A DNA stretch of 64,000 bases from Nitratireductor luteus (GCF_026162365.1 NZ_JAOANW010000004.1:186001-250000), one strand, 5' to 3'; shown: positions 34,869-44,581, counted from the stretch's first letter. Notes: generated by a model from the sequence alone, not told the origin. Made by a program: numbers and translations.

Positions 34869-36188
34869 ATGAGCGAACGCTGGGCACGCACCATACTCAC
34901 CACCTATCGCTGGGCAGGTGCGGCAGCATATCCGCTGGTCGGCGGCTATATTGCCTGGCGCGTGAACAAGGGCAAGGAAGAGCGGACGCGACGCCATGAA
35001 CGCTATGGCAGGCCGAGCCACGAGCGCCCGGAAGGACCGCTCATATGGGTACATGCGGCCAGCGTCGGCGAGACCATCGCCGTAACCGAGCTGATCGAGC
35101 ATTTCCTGGGGGCCGGCATCAAGATCGTTCTGACGACGGGTACCGTCACTTCTGCGTCCGTGGCGAACGAACGGCTCGGCGGCCGGGTCATCCATCAATA
35201 TGTGCCGCTGGACCTGAAGCCGGCGGTTAGCCGCTTCCTCAACCACTGGCGTCCCGATCTCGCCATCATGGCCGAATCCGAGATCTGGCCGATGACGATT
35301 CTCGAGCTTGGCGCCCGACGGGTTCCCCAGGTCCTCGTCAATGGCCGCATGTCCGACCGATCCTTCAAGAGCTGGCGCAAGCGCTCTTTCCTTGCCGAGG
35401 CGCTGTTCGAGAACCTTGCCCATGTCGTCGCCCAGTCGGAAGTCGACGGCGAGCGGTTCCGCAAGCTTGGCGCGCGGCCGGTCACTGTCTCGGGCAACCT
35501 CAAGGTGGACACGCAGCACCCGCCGGTGGATGCCGGGACGCTCGCAACCATCAAGGGCCAGATCGGCAGCCGCCGAACATGGGCCGCCGTGTCGACCCAC
35601 AACGGCGAAGAAATGGCGGCGGCCAACGTTCACAAGATGCTGCGCAAGCGCCACCCGGATCTTCTGTCCATCGTCGTGCCACGTCATCCCGAGCGCGCTC
35701 CGGCGCTGAAGGCCGAAATGGAGGCGCGCGACCTGAAAGTGATTTGCCGCAGCACCGGCGAGCCCATTGCTGCCGACACCGACATCCTTCTTGGCGATAC
35801 GATCGGCGAAATGGGGCTTTATCTACGCCTGACGGAGATTGCCTTCGTTGGCCGCTCGCTGACCGGCAGTGGCGGCCAGAACCCGATCGAGCCGGCGATG
35901 CTGGGGACCGCCGTCCTTTCCGGCTGCAACGTACAGAATTTCCGCGACGCCTATCGCCGGCTGATCGACAGCGGAGGTGCGCGGCTGGTGCGCGATACGC
36001 AGATGCTGGCCGGCGCCGTGAACTATCTCCTCAACAACGCCGACAAGCGCGACGAGATGATCGCGGCGGGCCGGCATACGGTTGAGGAGATGTCCGGCGC
36101 GCTGACGCGCACGCTGACGGCGCTTGAACCTTTCATCCATCCGCTCATCGTGCAAAGCCGCCTGCAGCGCGGCAACGGCAGGACTTAG
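34869..36188 (+). CDS. waaA: 3-deoxy-D-manno-octulosonic acid (Kdo) transferase
   Basis: WaaA (KdtA) transfers Kdo from CMP-Kdo to the lipid IVA precursor at the inner-membrane cytoplasmic face. The 439-residue GT30 protein has an N-terminal membrane anchor and 'RHERYGRPS' followed by the conserved 'IWVHAASVGET' with 'VLTTGTVTSA'. The C-terminal domain carries 'VPRHPERAPAL' and 'FVGRSLTGSGGQNPIEPAM'. lpxK begins 3 bp after its stop, so lipid A kinase and Kdo transferase are made together. The leader contains a doubled 'tctctgatggg'. Confidence 0.95.
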   Translation: MSERWARTILTTYRWAGAAAYPLVGGYIAWRVNKGKEERTRRHERYGRPSHERPEGPLIWVHAASVGETIAVTELIEHFLGAGIKIVLTTGTVTSASVANERLGGRVIHQYVPLDLKPAVSRFLNHWRPDLAIMAESEIWPMTILELGARRVPQVLVNGRMSDRSFKSWRKRSFLAEALFENLAHVVAQSEVDGERFRKLGARPVTVSGNLKVDTQHPPVDAGTLATIKGQIGSRRTWAAVSTHNGEEMAAANVHKMLRKRHPDLLSIVVPRHPERAPALKAEMEARDLKVICRSTGEPIAADTDILLGDTIGEMGLYLRLTEIAFVGRSLTGSGGQNPIEPAMLGTAVLSGCNVQNFRDAYRRLIDSGGARLVRDTQMLAGAVNYLLNNADKRDEMIAAGRHTVEEMSGALTRTLTALEPFIHPLIVQSRLQRGNGRT

Positions 36189-36190
36189 CG

Positions 36191-37228
36191 ATGGCGGTGA
36201 GCAGTGAAGCGCCGCCGTTCTGGTGGGAGAAGCCCGATTGGCGTGCCTGGGCGCTGTGGCCGGCCTCCGCCATCTATGGCGCCGTCGCATCCACCCGCAT
36301 ACGGACCGCGCCACGCGAGAAGCTGCCGGCGGCGGTTCTGTGCGTGGGAAACCTTACCGTTGGTGGCGAAGGCAAGACGCCCGTTGCAATTGCGCTGGGC
36401 AAGCAGGCCCGGAAGGATGGCCATAAGGTCGGATTCCTTTCCCGCGGCTTCGGCGGCAGCCTTTCCCAACCCCATCTCGTCGATGCCAGGCACGATGCGG
36501 TGCACCATGTGGGCGACGAGCCGCTGCTGCTCGCGCGGCATGCCCCGGTCGTCGTTTCGCCGGACCGGGTGGCGGGTGCACGACGGCTGATCGAGGAGGG
36601 CTGCAACTTCCTCATCATGGACGATGGCTTCCAGAGTGCCCGCATTCACATGGACTACGCGCTGATCGTCGTGGATGCGCGGCGCGGGCTCGGCAACGGC
36701 CATGTCATACCGGGCGGGCCGCTGCGCGCGCCGGTCGTCAACCAGCTTCGGTTCGCCGATGCGGTGGTGACCATGGGGCAGGGGGATGCCGCCCAATATG
36801 TCGTGCGCCGCGCGGCGCGGGCCGGCAAGCCCGTCTATCACGCCCACGCCAAGCCGCTGAAGACGCGCGGCTTGAAAGGAGCCCGTGTGCTAGCTTTCGC
36901 GGGTATCGGCAATCCGGACAAATTCTACGCCACCTTGCGCGAAATCGGGGCCGAACTGGTGGCGACCAGATCCTTTCCCGACCACTATCAGTTCTCAGAG
37001 GATGATTTGTCGGAGCTTTCCGCCCAGGCACAATCCGAGGCGTTGCAGCTGGTGTCGACGGAGAAGGATCTGGTGCGCCTGTCGAGCGGCCACAGGCCCA
37101 TGCGGGAATTCGCCAAATCGGTCCGGGCTTTGCCTGTCGAGGCCGCTTTCGAGACAGAAGATACGCCCGGCGCGATCATCCGCCAGACAATTGTGGCCTG
37201 GCGCGAGCGGATGCTGAAGGGCGGCTGA
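36191..37228 (+). CDS. lpxK: Tetraacyldisaccharide 4'-kinase
   Basis: LpxK phosphorylates the 4' position of the lipid A disaccharide to give lipid IVA. The 345-residue protein has the hydrophobic N-terminal helix and the P-loop 'VGGEGKTP' (Lys near residue 62) within 'CVGNLTVGGEGKTPV'. 'LIMDDGFQS' supplies the catalytic Asp pair. It is coupled to waaA upstream by a 2-bp gap, and it ends directly against the stop of the convergent DUF2093 gene without spacer. This is the last lipid A gene of the block. Confidence 0.95.
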   Translation: MAVSSEAPPFWWEKPDWRAWALWPASAIYGAVASTRIRTAPREKLPAAVLCVGNLTVGGEGKTPVAIALGKQARKDGHKVGFLSRGFGGSLSQPHLVDARHDAVHHVGDEPLLLARHAPVVVSPDRVAGARRLIEEGCNFLIMDDGFQSARIHMDYALIVVDARRGLGNGHVIPGGPLRAPVVNQLRFADAVVTMGQGDAAQYVVRRAARAGKPVYHAHAKPLKTRGLKGARVLAFAGIGNPDKFYATLREIGAELVATRSFPDHYQFSEDDLSELSAQAQSEALQLVSTEKDLVRLSSGHRPMREFAKSVRALPVEAAFETEDTPGAIIRQTIVAWRERMLKGG

Positions 37229-37459
37229 TCAGGCGCGCTTGCGCAGTTCCGGATCGAGCTCGAGTTCGCGCGCGAGCGAGGTTTCGGCGCTCGAATAGGC
37301 TTCCTGACGCGCGACGCTCCAATATTTCAGTTCCTCAAGCGGAATGGCCTCGCCGGAAACGGCACACCGCACGAAGGCACCCGGCGTCAGCACCTGGAAA
37401 TCGCCATCGAGATAGCGCACCCGTGCTTCGCGCGCGCCGGGTCCTTCAAAACGGTTCAT
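37229..37459 (-). CDS. DUF2093 domain-containing small protein
   Basis: This 76-residue soluble protein has 'AREARVRYLDGDFQVLTPGAFVRCAVSG' in its first half and 'IPLEELKYWSVARQEAY' in its second, the DUF2093 pattern limited to alphaproteobacteria and of unknown function. I chose the ATG at 37459 because GAGGCG lies about 8 bp upstream. The ATG at 37492 would add 11 residues but has no ribosome-binding site. It follows mutL by 67 bp on the minus strand and is probably its operon partner. Confidence 0.88.
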   Translation of the reverse strand: MNRFEGPGAREARVRYLDGDFQVLTPGAFVRCAVSGEAIPLEELKYWSVARQEAYSSAETSLARELELDPELRKRA

Positions 37460-37526
37460 CGCAATCGCCTCGTCATTCCGCTCTTGCGCCATAAAGCGCC
37501 GGCGGCGTCATGGCAAGGCGGATATC

Positions 37527-39377
37527 TCATCGCCGCCCGAACAGCTTCTCGATATCCGCCAGCTTCAACTCGATATAGGTCGGCCGGCCGTGATTGCATG
37601 TGCCGGAGCCGGGTGTCGCCTCCATCTGGCGCAGCAGCGCATTCATTTCTTCCGGCCGCAGGCGGCGCCCGGAACGCACCGAACCATGGCAGGCCATGGT
37701 GGCGGCGATGTGGTCGATCCGCTCCTTGAGCGTTTCGGCGGTGTCGTGCTCGGCGATTTCGTCGGCAAGGTCGCGCACGAGCTTGGGCACGTCCACCTCG
37801 CCCAGCATGGAAGGCGTCTCGCGCACTGCCACGGCGCCGGGGCCGAAACGTTCGAGGCCGAGGCCCAGCCTTTGCAGGAAAGCCGCATGGCCGCCCAAGC
37901 GTTCGGCGTCTTCCTCCGGCAGGTCGACGATCTCCGGCATCAGCAGCATCTGCGCCGGCAGGGGGCGCGCATGGATGGCCTGCTTGAGCGCCTCGTAGAC
38001 GAGCCTTTCATGGGCCGCGTGCTGGTCGACGATGACCAGCGCATCCTCCGTCTGCGCGACGATATAGTTCTCGTGCACCTGCGCGCGGGCCGCGCCCAGG
38101 GGCTGGCGCAGGGCCTCCGCAGGCGCATCGCCGGCGGCCGCCCGCGTGTCGGCGCTGACTGCGCCGTCGACGGAGAACGCCGCCTGTTCGCCGGCGCCAA
38201 AGCCGCCGGCGGAGGACGCGGCCATTTCGAGCGGGCGCGAAGGCGAGGTTTCCATGCGCCAGGGCTCGGGGGACCGGGCGGCGGCGAAGCGGCTGCGGCC
38301 GTCGCCATTGCCTGCCGCCGGGCCGGCGGCCGGGTTCTGGAACGCCTCAAGCATCGCCGCCGCGCCCGTCGTGGCCGCGCGCATGCCGCTCGCCTCCAGC
38401 GCCTGGCGGATCGCCCCGACGATGAGGCCGCGCACGAGGCCCGGATCGCGAAAGCGCACATCCGCCTTCGCCGGATGCACATTGACGTCGACCAGCGCCG
38501 GGTCGACATCGAGGAAGAGCGCGGCCACCGCGTGGCGGTCGCGCGGCAGCGCATCCATATAGGCGCCGCGTATCGCCCCGGCGATCAGCTTGTCGCGCAC
38601 CGGCCTGCCATTGACATAGGCAAACTGATTGAGCGCGTTGCCGCGCGTGAAGGAGGGGATCGAGGCATAGCCCGAAAGGCGCACGCCCTCGCGCTCCGCC
38701 TCGATCGGCAGCGCGTTTTCGGGAAACTCCCTGCCCAGTATCTGGCTGATGCGGCGCAGGAGCCCCTCGCCATCCTCGGGCACGGCGGCAAGGTCGGTGG
38801 TGCCGCGGTCCGTGCCGGTGAGCGTGAAGCGCACGGCGGGAAAGGCGAGCGCGATGCGCTTGACGATATCGGTGATGGCCGCCGTCTCGGCCCGTTCGCT
38901 TTTCATGAATTTCAGCCGCGCCGGCGTGGCGTAGAAAAGGTCCCGCACCTCGACCGTGGTGCCCCGGTTGGCGGCGACCGGCTTCACCGGCCCCACACGC
39001 CCGCCTTCCACGACGATCTCCGCCCCGCTGTCGCCGCCCGCCTGGCGCGAGCGCAGGCTGAGCCGCGACACCGAGCCGATGGAAGGAAGCGCCTCGCCGC
39101 GAAAGCCCAGCGAGCGGATGTCGTGCACATCGTCCGACAGTTTGGAGGTGCAATGGCGCGACACGGCCAGCGGCAGCTCCTCCGCCGCGATGCCGCCGCC
39201 GTCGTCGATGACGCGCAGCAATGTCAGCCCGCCGCCGGCGGTGGCGATCTCGATGCGCGTCGCCCCGGCGTCCAGCGCGTTCTCGACCAGCTCCTTGACG
39301 ACGCTGGCCGGCCGCTCGATGACCTCGCCGGCGGCGATCTGGTTGATGACGTTCTCGGAAAGCTGGCGGATGCTCAT
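37527..39377 (-). CDS. mutL: DNA mismatch repair endonuclease MutL
   Basis: MutL couples MutS mismatch recognition to strand nicking and excision. The 616-residue protein has the N-terminal GHKL ATPase ('LVENALDAG' with the catalytic Glu near residue 32, 'DDGGGI', and 'LGFRGEAL'). A low-complexity linker of about 130 residues follows, then the C-terminal endonuclease domain with '[12 protein letters not shown]' (the DQHAx2Ex4E motif) and 'CNHGRPT'. So this is the nicking type of MutL, as expected in organisms without MutH. DUF2093 follows in the same direction. Confidence 0.96.
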   Translation of the reverse strand: MSIRQLSENVINQIAAGEVIERPASVVKELVENALDAGATRIEIATAGGGLTLLRVIDDGGGIAAEELPLAVSRHCTSKLSDDVHDIRSLGFRGEALPSIGSVSRLSLRSRQAGGDSGAEIVVEGGRVGPVKPVAANRGTTVEVRDLFYATPARLKFMKSERAETAAITDIVKRIALAFPAVRFTLTGTDRGTTDLAAVPEDGEGLLRRISQILGREFPENALPIEAEREGVRLSGYASIPSFTRGNALNQFAYVNGRPVRDKLIAGAIRGAYMDALPRDRHAVAALFLDVDPALVDVNVHPAKADVRFRDPGLVRGLIVGAIRQALEASGMRAATTGAAAMLEAFQNPAAGPAAGNGDGRSRFAAARSPEPWRMETSPSRPLEMAASSAGGFGAGEQAAFSVDGAVSADTRAAAGDAPAEALRQPLGAARAQVHENYIVAQTEDALVIVDQHAAHERLVYEALKQAIHARPLPAQMLLMPEIVDLPEEDAERLGGHAAFLQRLGLGLERFGPGAVAVRETPSMLGEVDVPKLVRDLADEIAEHDTAETLKERIDHIAATMACHGSVRSGRRLRPEEMNALLRQMEATPGSGTCNHGRPTYIELKLADIEKLFGRR

Positions 39378-39592
39378 GCGCCGATACTAGGCGGATTCGC
39401 CGTGGCTGCGAAGGGATCGGGGCGCGCTTTCCAGCGGTTGGTTTTGGGGAAGGTCGTCGCCGGCCTCCTTCTGCCGTCTTCATGCATCAGCTGAAGCAGG
39501 GCGTGCTCCCGCGCGTGACGGCCACGCTGCCCGCGCCGTGGCTCGCATCCCTTTTCGGGCTGACGCGCGTCGGTCGGTAAATCTCCTTTCTC

Positions 39593-39617
39593 GGAACAAT
39601 GCGTCGAGTCGGGGGTT
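39593..39617 (+). promoter_or_regulatory. Candidate EcfG (general stress response) promoter
   Basis: GGAAC (39593-39597), a 16-bp spacer and GGTT (39614-39617) fit the alphaproteobacterial EcfG/RpoE2 consensus GGAAC-N16/17-(C/G)GTT. It is correctly placed for a transcript beginning near 39624, ahead of the PQQ dehydrogenase and the PRC-barrel gene. The rest of the 320-bp gap has no supported gene. Confidence 0.5.
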
Positions 39618-39697
39618 CGAAACGTGGCGCTGCGAGGGCCGTTTCCGTGATGCACTCGGAGTTCCGCAACCGAAAGCGAAATCGACAGAGGCTGGAA

Positions 39698-42352
39698 ATG
39701 GCTTCTTACGACGGTACAATCGGCAAGCGGCGCGGCGCAGGCTACTGGTACTGCGCGGTCCTCGGGGCGCTGCTGGTGATCATCGGCATCCTGCTGGTCG
39801 CCGGTGGCGTCTGGCTTATCACGCTGGGCGGCTCCTGGTACTACCTGATCGCCGGGGTGGGCCTCGTCATAGCCGGCGTCCTGCTCGCGATGGCATCGAT
39901 GGCGGCCGTGTGGGTATACGTCCTCACCTACCTCTTGACGGTCATCTGGGCATTCTGGGAAGTTGGCACCGACTGGTGGGCGCAGGTGCCACGGCTCGTG
40001 GCGCCGACGATCATCCTCATCCTGGTCCTGCTATGCATCCCCCCGCTGCGTCGGCGCAGCGGCGCGTCCTCGCGCCGTCCTGAACGTACCGCTGCGGCGT
40101 CGGCGGCCCTCTTGTTGGCGGCGGCGGGCGGTGTCGGGTTCTATGCAAGCGATTCCTTCATCGTCGTCGCGCAGGAACAGACGGATCAGGAGACGCCTGC
40201 GACCGAGCAGGGTCAGGATCCTGTCGAACCTTCGGTAGAGGCGCCCCCTGTAGAGGAGGGCCAGGGTACCGGCGAACTCGAGCCAGCGATCGATGCCCAA
40301 GAAACAACAGAAGGCGAAGCGGCGTCTGCGGGGCCAGGCGAGCGAGAAGCCGCCGCCGACACGACCCCGACCGGGGTCGAGGTGAGCGGACCGCAGCCGA
40401 ATCTCGAGACAGGCGAGATGTGGCCGGCGTATGGGGGTACCGACCATGGTACCCGCTACTCGCCGCTCGACCAGATCAACCGCGACAACGTCGCCGATCT
40501 GGAGAGAGTGTGGGAGTTCCGCACGGGCGACATGCCGCCCGAAGACAAGGATGTGGCGTGGTCGCCTGAAACGACGCCGTTGAAGGTCGGCGACGATCTC
40601 TATCTGTGCACGCCGACGAACATCATCATCGCGATCGACGCCCGCACAGGGCGAGAGGAATGGCGCTACGACCCTCAGGTCTCTACCGACGCCGTTCCGC
40701 ACGCCGCCGCGTGCCGAGGCGTCGCCTATTTCGAGGACCCGGAGGCGGATGACCCGGACGCGCTGTGCGCAACGCGCATCATCGAGGCCACTCTCGACGC
40801 AAGGCTGATCGCGGTCGATGCGCGGCTGGGACAGCCCTGCACCGATTTCGGCATCAACGGCGAAGTCTCGCTGAAGGAAGGGCTTGGCGCCACCGTGCCG
40901 GGCTGGGTGGCCGTGACGTCACCGCCGACCATCGTGCGCGGCATTGCAGTCGTCGGCCATCAGGTCAACGACAACGAAGCCGAGGACTCGCCTTCGGGCG
41001 TCGTGCGCGGCTACGATGCCGTGACCGGCGAATTAGCCTGGGCCTGGGATCTCGAGCAGCCGCAACTGAAGGGCGAGCCACCGGAGGGCGAGACCTACAG
41101 CCGCGGAACGCCCAATATGTGGACCATAGCCGCGGCGGACGAGGAACTGGGCTACGTGTATCTGCCGCTCGGCAACTCCGCCGTCGACTATTACGGCTCG
41201 AACCGCAGCGAGGCCGAGAACGAATATTCCACTTCGGTCGTCGCAGTGGATGTCACGACCGGCGAGGACGTTTGGCACTTTCAGACGGTCTATCGCGACG
41301 TGTGGGACTATGATCTCGGCAGTCAGCCGGCGCTGGTCGATTTCCCCACCGGGGACGGCACCATACCGGCGCTGCTGATCTCATCCAAGCAGGGCGACAT
41401 CTACGTTCTCAACAGGGAGACCGGCGAACCGCTATTCGAGCCGGAGGAGCGCGATGTCCCGCAAGGCGGGGTGGAACCGGACTACATTTCCCCGGTGCAG
41501 CCATTCTCCACCTATCACACGCTCGCCTTCGACCCCATCAAGCCGCAGGACATGTGGGGCATGAGCCCGCTGGATCAGCTCTGGTGCCGCATCCAGTACC
41601 ATCGGGCAACCTATGACGGGATCTACACGCCGCCGACCCACGAGACACCCTACATCCAGTATCCTGGCTACAATGGCGGCCAGGACTGGGGCTCGATGGC
41701 GGTCCACGCAGAACGAGGGGTCCTGATCGCCAACTACAACGACATTCCGAACTTCAACCGGCTCATCACCCATGAGGAGGCGCGCGAGCGCGACATGAAG
41801 CCGGTCACGGCCCCCGGAGGCGACGTCGGCGATCCGCAAGTGGGCGCGCCGTATGCGATCGACGTCAACCCCGGTTGGCGCGTCGGTTTCACAAAGCTGA
41901 TGTGCAAGCAGCCGCCCTATGGCGGCATCAGGGCCATCGACCTGGCGACCGGCGAAACACTGTGGGACCAGGCGTTCGGCTCGGCGCGCTCTAACGGGCC
42001 GTTCGGGATCCCTTCCCGGTTGCCCTTTACGATTGGCACGCCGAACAACGGCGGACCGATTGTTACAGCCGGCGGGCTGATCTTCATCGCCGCCACCACC
42101 GACAACATGATCCGCGCTTACGACATCGAAACGGGCGAGGAGTTGTGGAGCGATATTCTGCCGGCTGGCGGACAGGCGACGCCCATCACCTACGAGGTTG
42201 ATGGCCGGCAGTATCTGGCGTTCATGGCAGGTGGCCACGCGTTCATGGAAACGCCCAAGGGTGACTATGTTTGGGCGTGGGCGCTGCCTGAGACCAACGG
42301 CAGCGGAACGCAACGGGGCGGAAGCGAGCCTCCGCCAAATGAAACCCAGTAA
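39698..42352 (+). CDS. Membrane-bound PQQ-dependent dehydrogenase (glucose/quinate/shikimate family)
   Basis: This is a quinoprotein dehydrogenase that oxidises sugars or cyclic polyols in the periplasm and passes electrons to ubiquinone. The 884-residue protein has about five N-terminal membrane segments (residues 15-150). It then has a Glu/Gln/Pro-rich linker (about 158-236), and an eight-bladed PQQ propeller beginning 'EMWPAYGGTDHGTRYSPLDQI'. The propeller includes 'WHFQTVYRDVWDYDLGSQP' and 'PFTIGTPNNGGPIVTAGGL'. E. coli Gcd (796 residues) lacks the long acidic linker. I chose the ATG at 39698 because AGAGG precedes it by 6 bp; the ATG at 39650 is possible. No pqq genes are in the window. 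Confidence 0.9.
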   Translation: MASYDGTIGKRRGAGYWYCAVLGALLVIIGILLVAGGVWLITLGGSWYYLIAGVGLVIAGVLLAMASMAAVWVYVLTYLLTVIWAFWEVGTDWWAQVPRLVAPTIILILVLLCIPPLRRRSGASSRRPERTAAASAALLLAAAGGVGFYASDSFIVVAQEQTDQETPATEQGQDPVEPSVEAPPVEEGQGTGELEPAIDAQETTEGEAASAGPGEREAAADTTPTGVEVSGPQPNLETGEMWPAYGGTDHGTRYSPLDQINRDNVADLERVWEFRTGDMPPEDKDVAWSPETTPLKVGDDLYLCTPTNIIIAIDARTGREEWRYDPQVSTDAVPHAAACRGVAYFEDPEADDPDALCATRIIEATLDARLIAVDARLGQPCTDFGINGEVSLKEGLGATVPGWVAVTSPPTIVRGIAVVGHQVNDNEAEDSPSGVVRGYDAVTGELAWAWDLEQPQLKGEPPEGETYSRGTPNMWTIAAADEELGYVYLPLGNSAVDYYGSNRSEAENEYSTSVVAVDVTTGEDVWHFQTVYRDVWDYDLGSQPALVDFPTGDGTIPALLISSKQGDIYVLNRETGEPLFEPEERDVPQGGVEPDYISPVQPFSTYHTLAFDPIKPQDMWGMSPLDQLWCRIQYHRATYDGIYTPPTHETPYIQYPGYNGGQDWGSMAVHAERGVLIANYNDIPNFNRLITHEEARERDMKPVTAPGGDVGDPQVGAPYAIDVNPGWRVGFTKLMCKQPPYGGIRAIDLATGETLWDQAFGSARSNGPFGIPSRLPFTIGTPNNGGPIVTAGGLIFIAATTDNMIRAYDIETGEELWSDILPAGGQATPITYEVDGRQYLAFMAGGHAFMETPKGDYVWAWALPETNGSGTQRGGSEPPPNETQ

Positions 42353-42429
42353 TACCTGGCGCACGCCCGCCAAAGGGTGGACGCCGAGCGATGCGTCGTG
42401 ACCCGCCTCGGGCGGACAAGGAGAGAGCG

Positions 42430-42815
42430 ATGAGAAGCGCATTGATTGCAGGCCTGTTGCTTACTGCCACGGCGTATCCGGTCTTTGCACAGCAGAGCGA
42501 GGGGTCCTCGGACAGGCCGGTGCTCATCGAGATCGACGAGGCTGACCGACTCATTCCCGGCTTCAACGTTTCAGTGAAGGAACTGCGCGACATGGACGTC
42601 TTCGGTGCGAACAGCGAGAAGATCGGCGAGATCGAGGAGTGCTGGCGACGGGTGACGGCGCGATCGCGGCCGTAACGGTGGAGGTCGGCGGCTTTCTCGG
42701 CATCAATGAAAGAGACGTGGTCATCAATCTCGACAGCATCCGGCTCGACGGGCTCCGGCTCACACTCGACATGAGCAGGGAGCAGATCCGTTCGCTGCCG
42801 GAGTGGGACGACTGA
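42430..42815 (+). pseudogene. PRC-barrel domain protein with a one-base frameshift
   Basis: The first frame encodes a Sec signal peptide ('MRSALIAGLLLTATAYPVFAQQ') and half a PRC-barrel ('VSVKELRDMDVFGANSEKIGEIEE'), then stops at 42675. The other half continues in another frame ('GDGAIAAVTVEVGGFLGINERD' onward) to a stop at 42813-42815. One additional G near 42639 would give 'EIEEVLATGDGAIAAV', a normal PRC-barrel. So this is either a young single-base deletion or a sequencing error. PRC-barrel proteins are often stress-induced periplasmic proteins in rhizobia, and the gene follows the PQQ dehydrogenase by 77 bp. Confidence 0.8.
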
Positions 42816-43284
42816 CACCAAAGGCGCTGGAGCGCAATTGTTGCTGAGTGGGATGATAGTCCCACGCAGGCTGTCGGCGGTACTATTCCTGTGAAATCGC
42901 CCCACGGCACGCTGACATGGGTATTCAAGAACGAGGTCCTCGTTATGCTAGCGGCCGCTTGTCCGAATCGACCACACAGGCTTACTGAGCCGCTTTAATC
43001 ACTACTGTTTCGGACAAACGAATGCCTTGCGAGCAACATGTCATCTAGCAGCGGCTCGTCCACGTTTTCACAATGTCTGCTCGGATTGCAGATCAGTTTC
43101 TCGAACGACCGGTATCAGACGCGCAGCAGTCATCGATCCAACAGTTGCCGAACGCTCTCCCCATTCCTTCCCGTCATCATCCCCTTCCAAAAAATCATTT
43201 TATGCTTGAAGCACTGGGCCTCAGGATGCTGTATGGTCCCTCGCCAGGTAGGGATGCGCGTGCAATCGCAGCAGGAAGGCAGAT

Positions 43285-44496
43285 ATGAATATGCAGGATC
43301 AGAAGCCGAAAGCCTCGGAATCCAACTTCGTCTGGGACGACCCTTTTCTTCTCGACGAGCAGCTCAGCGACGAGGAGCGCATGATCCGCGATGCGGCGGC
43401 GGCGTTTGCGGCCGACAAGCTCAGCCCCCGCATCGAGCATGCCTATATGAACGAGGAGAGCGATCCGGCCATCTTCCACGAGATGGGCGAGGCCGGGCTT
43501 CTGGGGGTGACCATCCCCGAGGAATATGGCGGCGTCGGCGCGGGCTACGTCTCCTACGGGCTGGTCGCCCGCGAGGTGGAGCGGGTCGATTCGGGCTATC
43601 GCTCGATGATGAGCGTGCAGTCCTCGCTGGTCATGTATCCGATCCACGCCTATGGGTCCGAGGAGCAGCGCAGGAAATATCTGCCGAAGCTTGCTTCCGG
43701 CGAATATATCGGCTGCTTCGGCCTGACCGAGCCGGACGCCGGCTCCGACCCCGGCGGCATGAAGACGCGCGCCGACAGGATCGACGGCGGCTACCGGCTC
43801 ACCGGCTCCAAGATGTGGATCTCCAATTCGCCGATAGCCGACGTCTTCGTCGTCTGGGCCAAGTCCGCGGCCCATGACAACCAGATCCGCGGCTTCGTGC
43901 TGGAAAAGGGCATGAAGGGCCTTTCCGCGCCCAAGATCGGCGGCAAGCTCAGCTTGCGCGCCTCGATCACCGGCGAGATCGTGATGGACGGCGTGGAAGT
44001 GGGCGAGGATGCGCTTCTGCCCAATGTCGCGGGGCTCAAGGGGCCGTTCGGCTGTCTCAACCGCGCTCGCTACGGCATCTCCTGGGGGGCGATGGGGGCG
44101 GCCGAGGATTGCTGGCGCCGCGCCCGCCAATACGGCCTCGACCGCAAGCAGTTCGGCAAGCCGCTGGCGCAGACCCAGCTTTTCCAGAAGAAGCTGGCCG
44201 ACATGCAGACGGAAATCGCGCTCGGGCTCCAGGCCTCGCTCCGCGTCGGCCGTCTGTTCGACGAGGGCCGGATGGCGCCGGAGATGATCTCGCTCGTCAA
44301 GCGCAACAATTGCGGCAAGGCGCTCGACATCGCGCGCGCCGCCCGCGACATGCACGGCGGCAACGGCATCCAGATCGAATACCACGTGATGCGCCACTCG
44401 CAGAACCTGGAGACGGTCAACACCTATGAGGGCACGCACGACGTGCACGCGCTGATCCTCGGCCGGGCGCAGACGGGGCTGCAGGCGTTTTTCTGA
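43285..44496 (+). CDS. gcdH: Acyl-CoA dehydrogenase, glutaryl-CoA dehydrogenase type
   Basis: GcdH is an FAD enzyme that oxidatively decarboxylates glutaryl-CoA to crotonyl-CoA in lysine, tryptophan and aromatic breakdown. The 403-residue protein has '[16 protein letters not shown]' and '[20 protein letters not shown]', the GCDH-type FAD and substrate loop, and a catalytic Glu in '[10 protein letters not shown]' near residue 382. The Arg-rich '[15 protein letters not shown]' also fits GCDH. AGGAAGG lies 6 bp before the ATG. The 469-bp gap upstream (42816-43284) is lower in G+C, has no gene I can support, and presumably holds its promoter. Confidence 0.92.
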   Translation: MNMQDQKPKASESNFVWDDPFLLDEQLSDEERMIRDAAAAFAADKLSPRIEHAYMNEESDPAIFHEMGEAGLLGVTIPEEYGGVGAGYVSYGLVAREVERVDSGYRSMMSVQSSLVMYPIHAYGSEEQRRKYLPKLASGEYIGCFGLTEPDAGSDPGGMKTRADRIDGGYRLTGSKMWISNSPIADVFVVWAKSAAHDNQIRGFVLEKGMKGLSAPKIGGKLSLRASITGEIVMDGVEVGEDALLPNVAGLKGPFGCLNRARYGISWGAMGAAEDCWRRARQYGLDRKQFGKPLAQTQLFQKKLADMQTEIALGLQASLRVGRLFDEGRMAPEMISLVKRNNCGKALDIARAARDMHGGNGIQIEYHVMRHSQNLETVNTYEGTHDVHALILGRAQTGLQAFF

Positions 44497-44508
44497 GGGC
44501 GGAAAGCC

Positions 44509-44535
44509 GCCGGCATGGCGCCGGCCCCCTTTCTT
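44509..44535 (+). terminator. Possible terminator after gcdH
   Basis: GCCGGC (44509-44514), a 5-nt loop and GCCGGC (44520-44525) are followed by 'cccctttctt'. The stem is short but GC-only and lies 13 bp after the gcdH stop. Confidence 0.4.
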
Positions 44536-44581
44536 GCAGGTTCCAGGACCTGGCGTGCTGCCGAGCCCCGAGAATTTGCTT

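Noticed and set aside
37590-39494. 634-codon open frame antisense to mutL
   Set aside because: The minus-strand frame encodes a complete MutL with all motifs. The plus-strand product is His/Arg/Gly-rich with no domain, a by-product of high G+C codon bias.
39481-39579. Short 32-codon frame starting 'MHQLKQGVLP' upstream of the PQQ dehydrogenase
   Set aside because: It has no ribosome-binding site, no recognisable family and a length within chance expectation. It could be a gene remnant but cannot be supported.
39601-39640. 'gggggttcgaaa' resembling a tRNA T-loop
   Set aside because: No acceptor, D or anticodon stems can be folded around it.
43027-43209. 60-codon frames on both strands in the gap before gcdH
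   Set aside because: None matches a known regulator, such as the LysR often divergent from gcdH, and none has a convincing start or composition.
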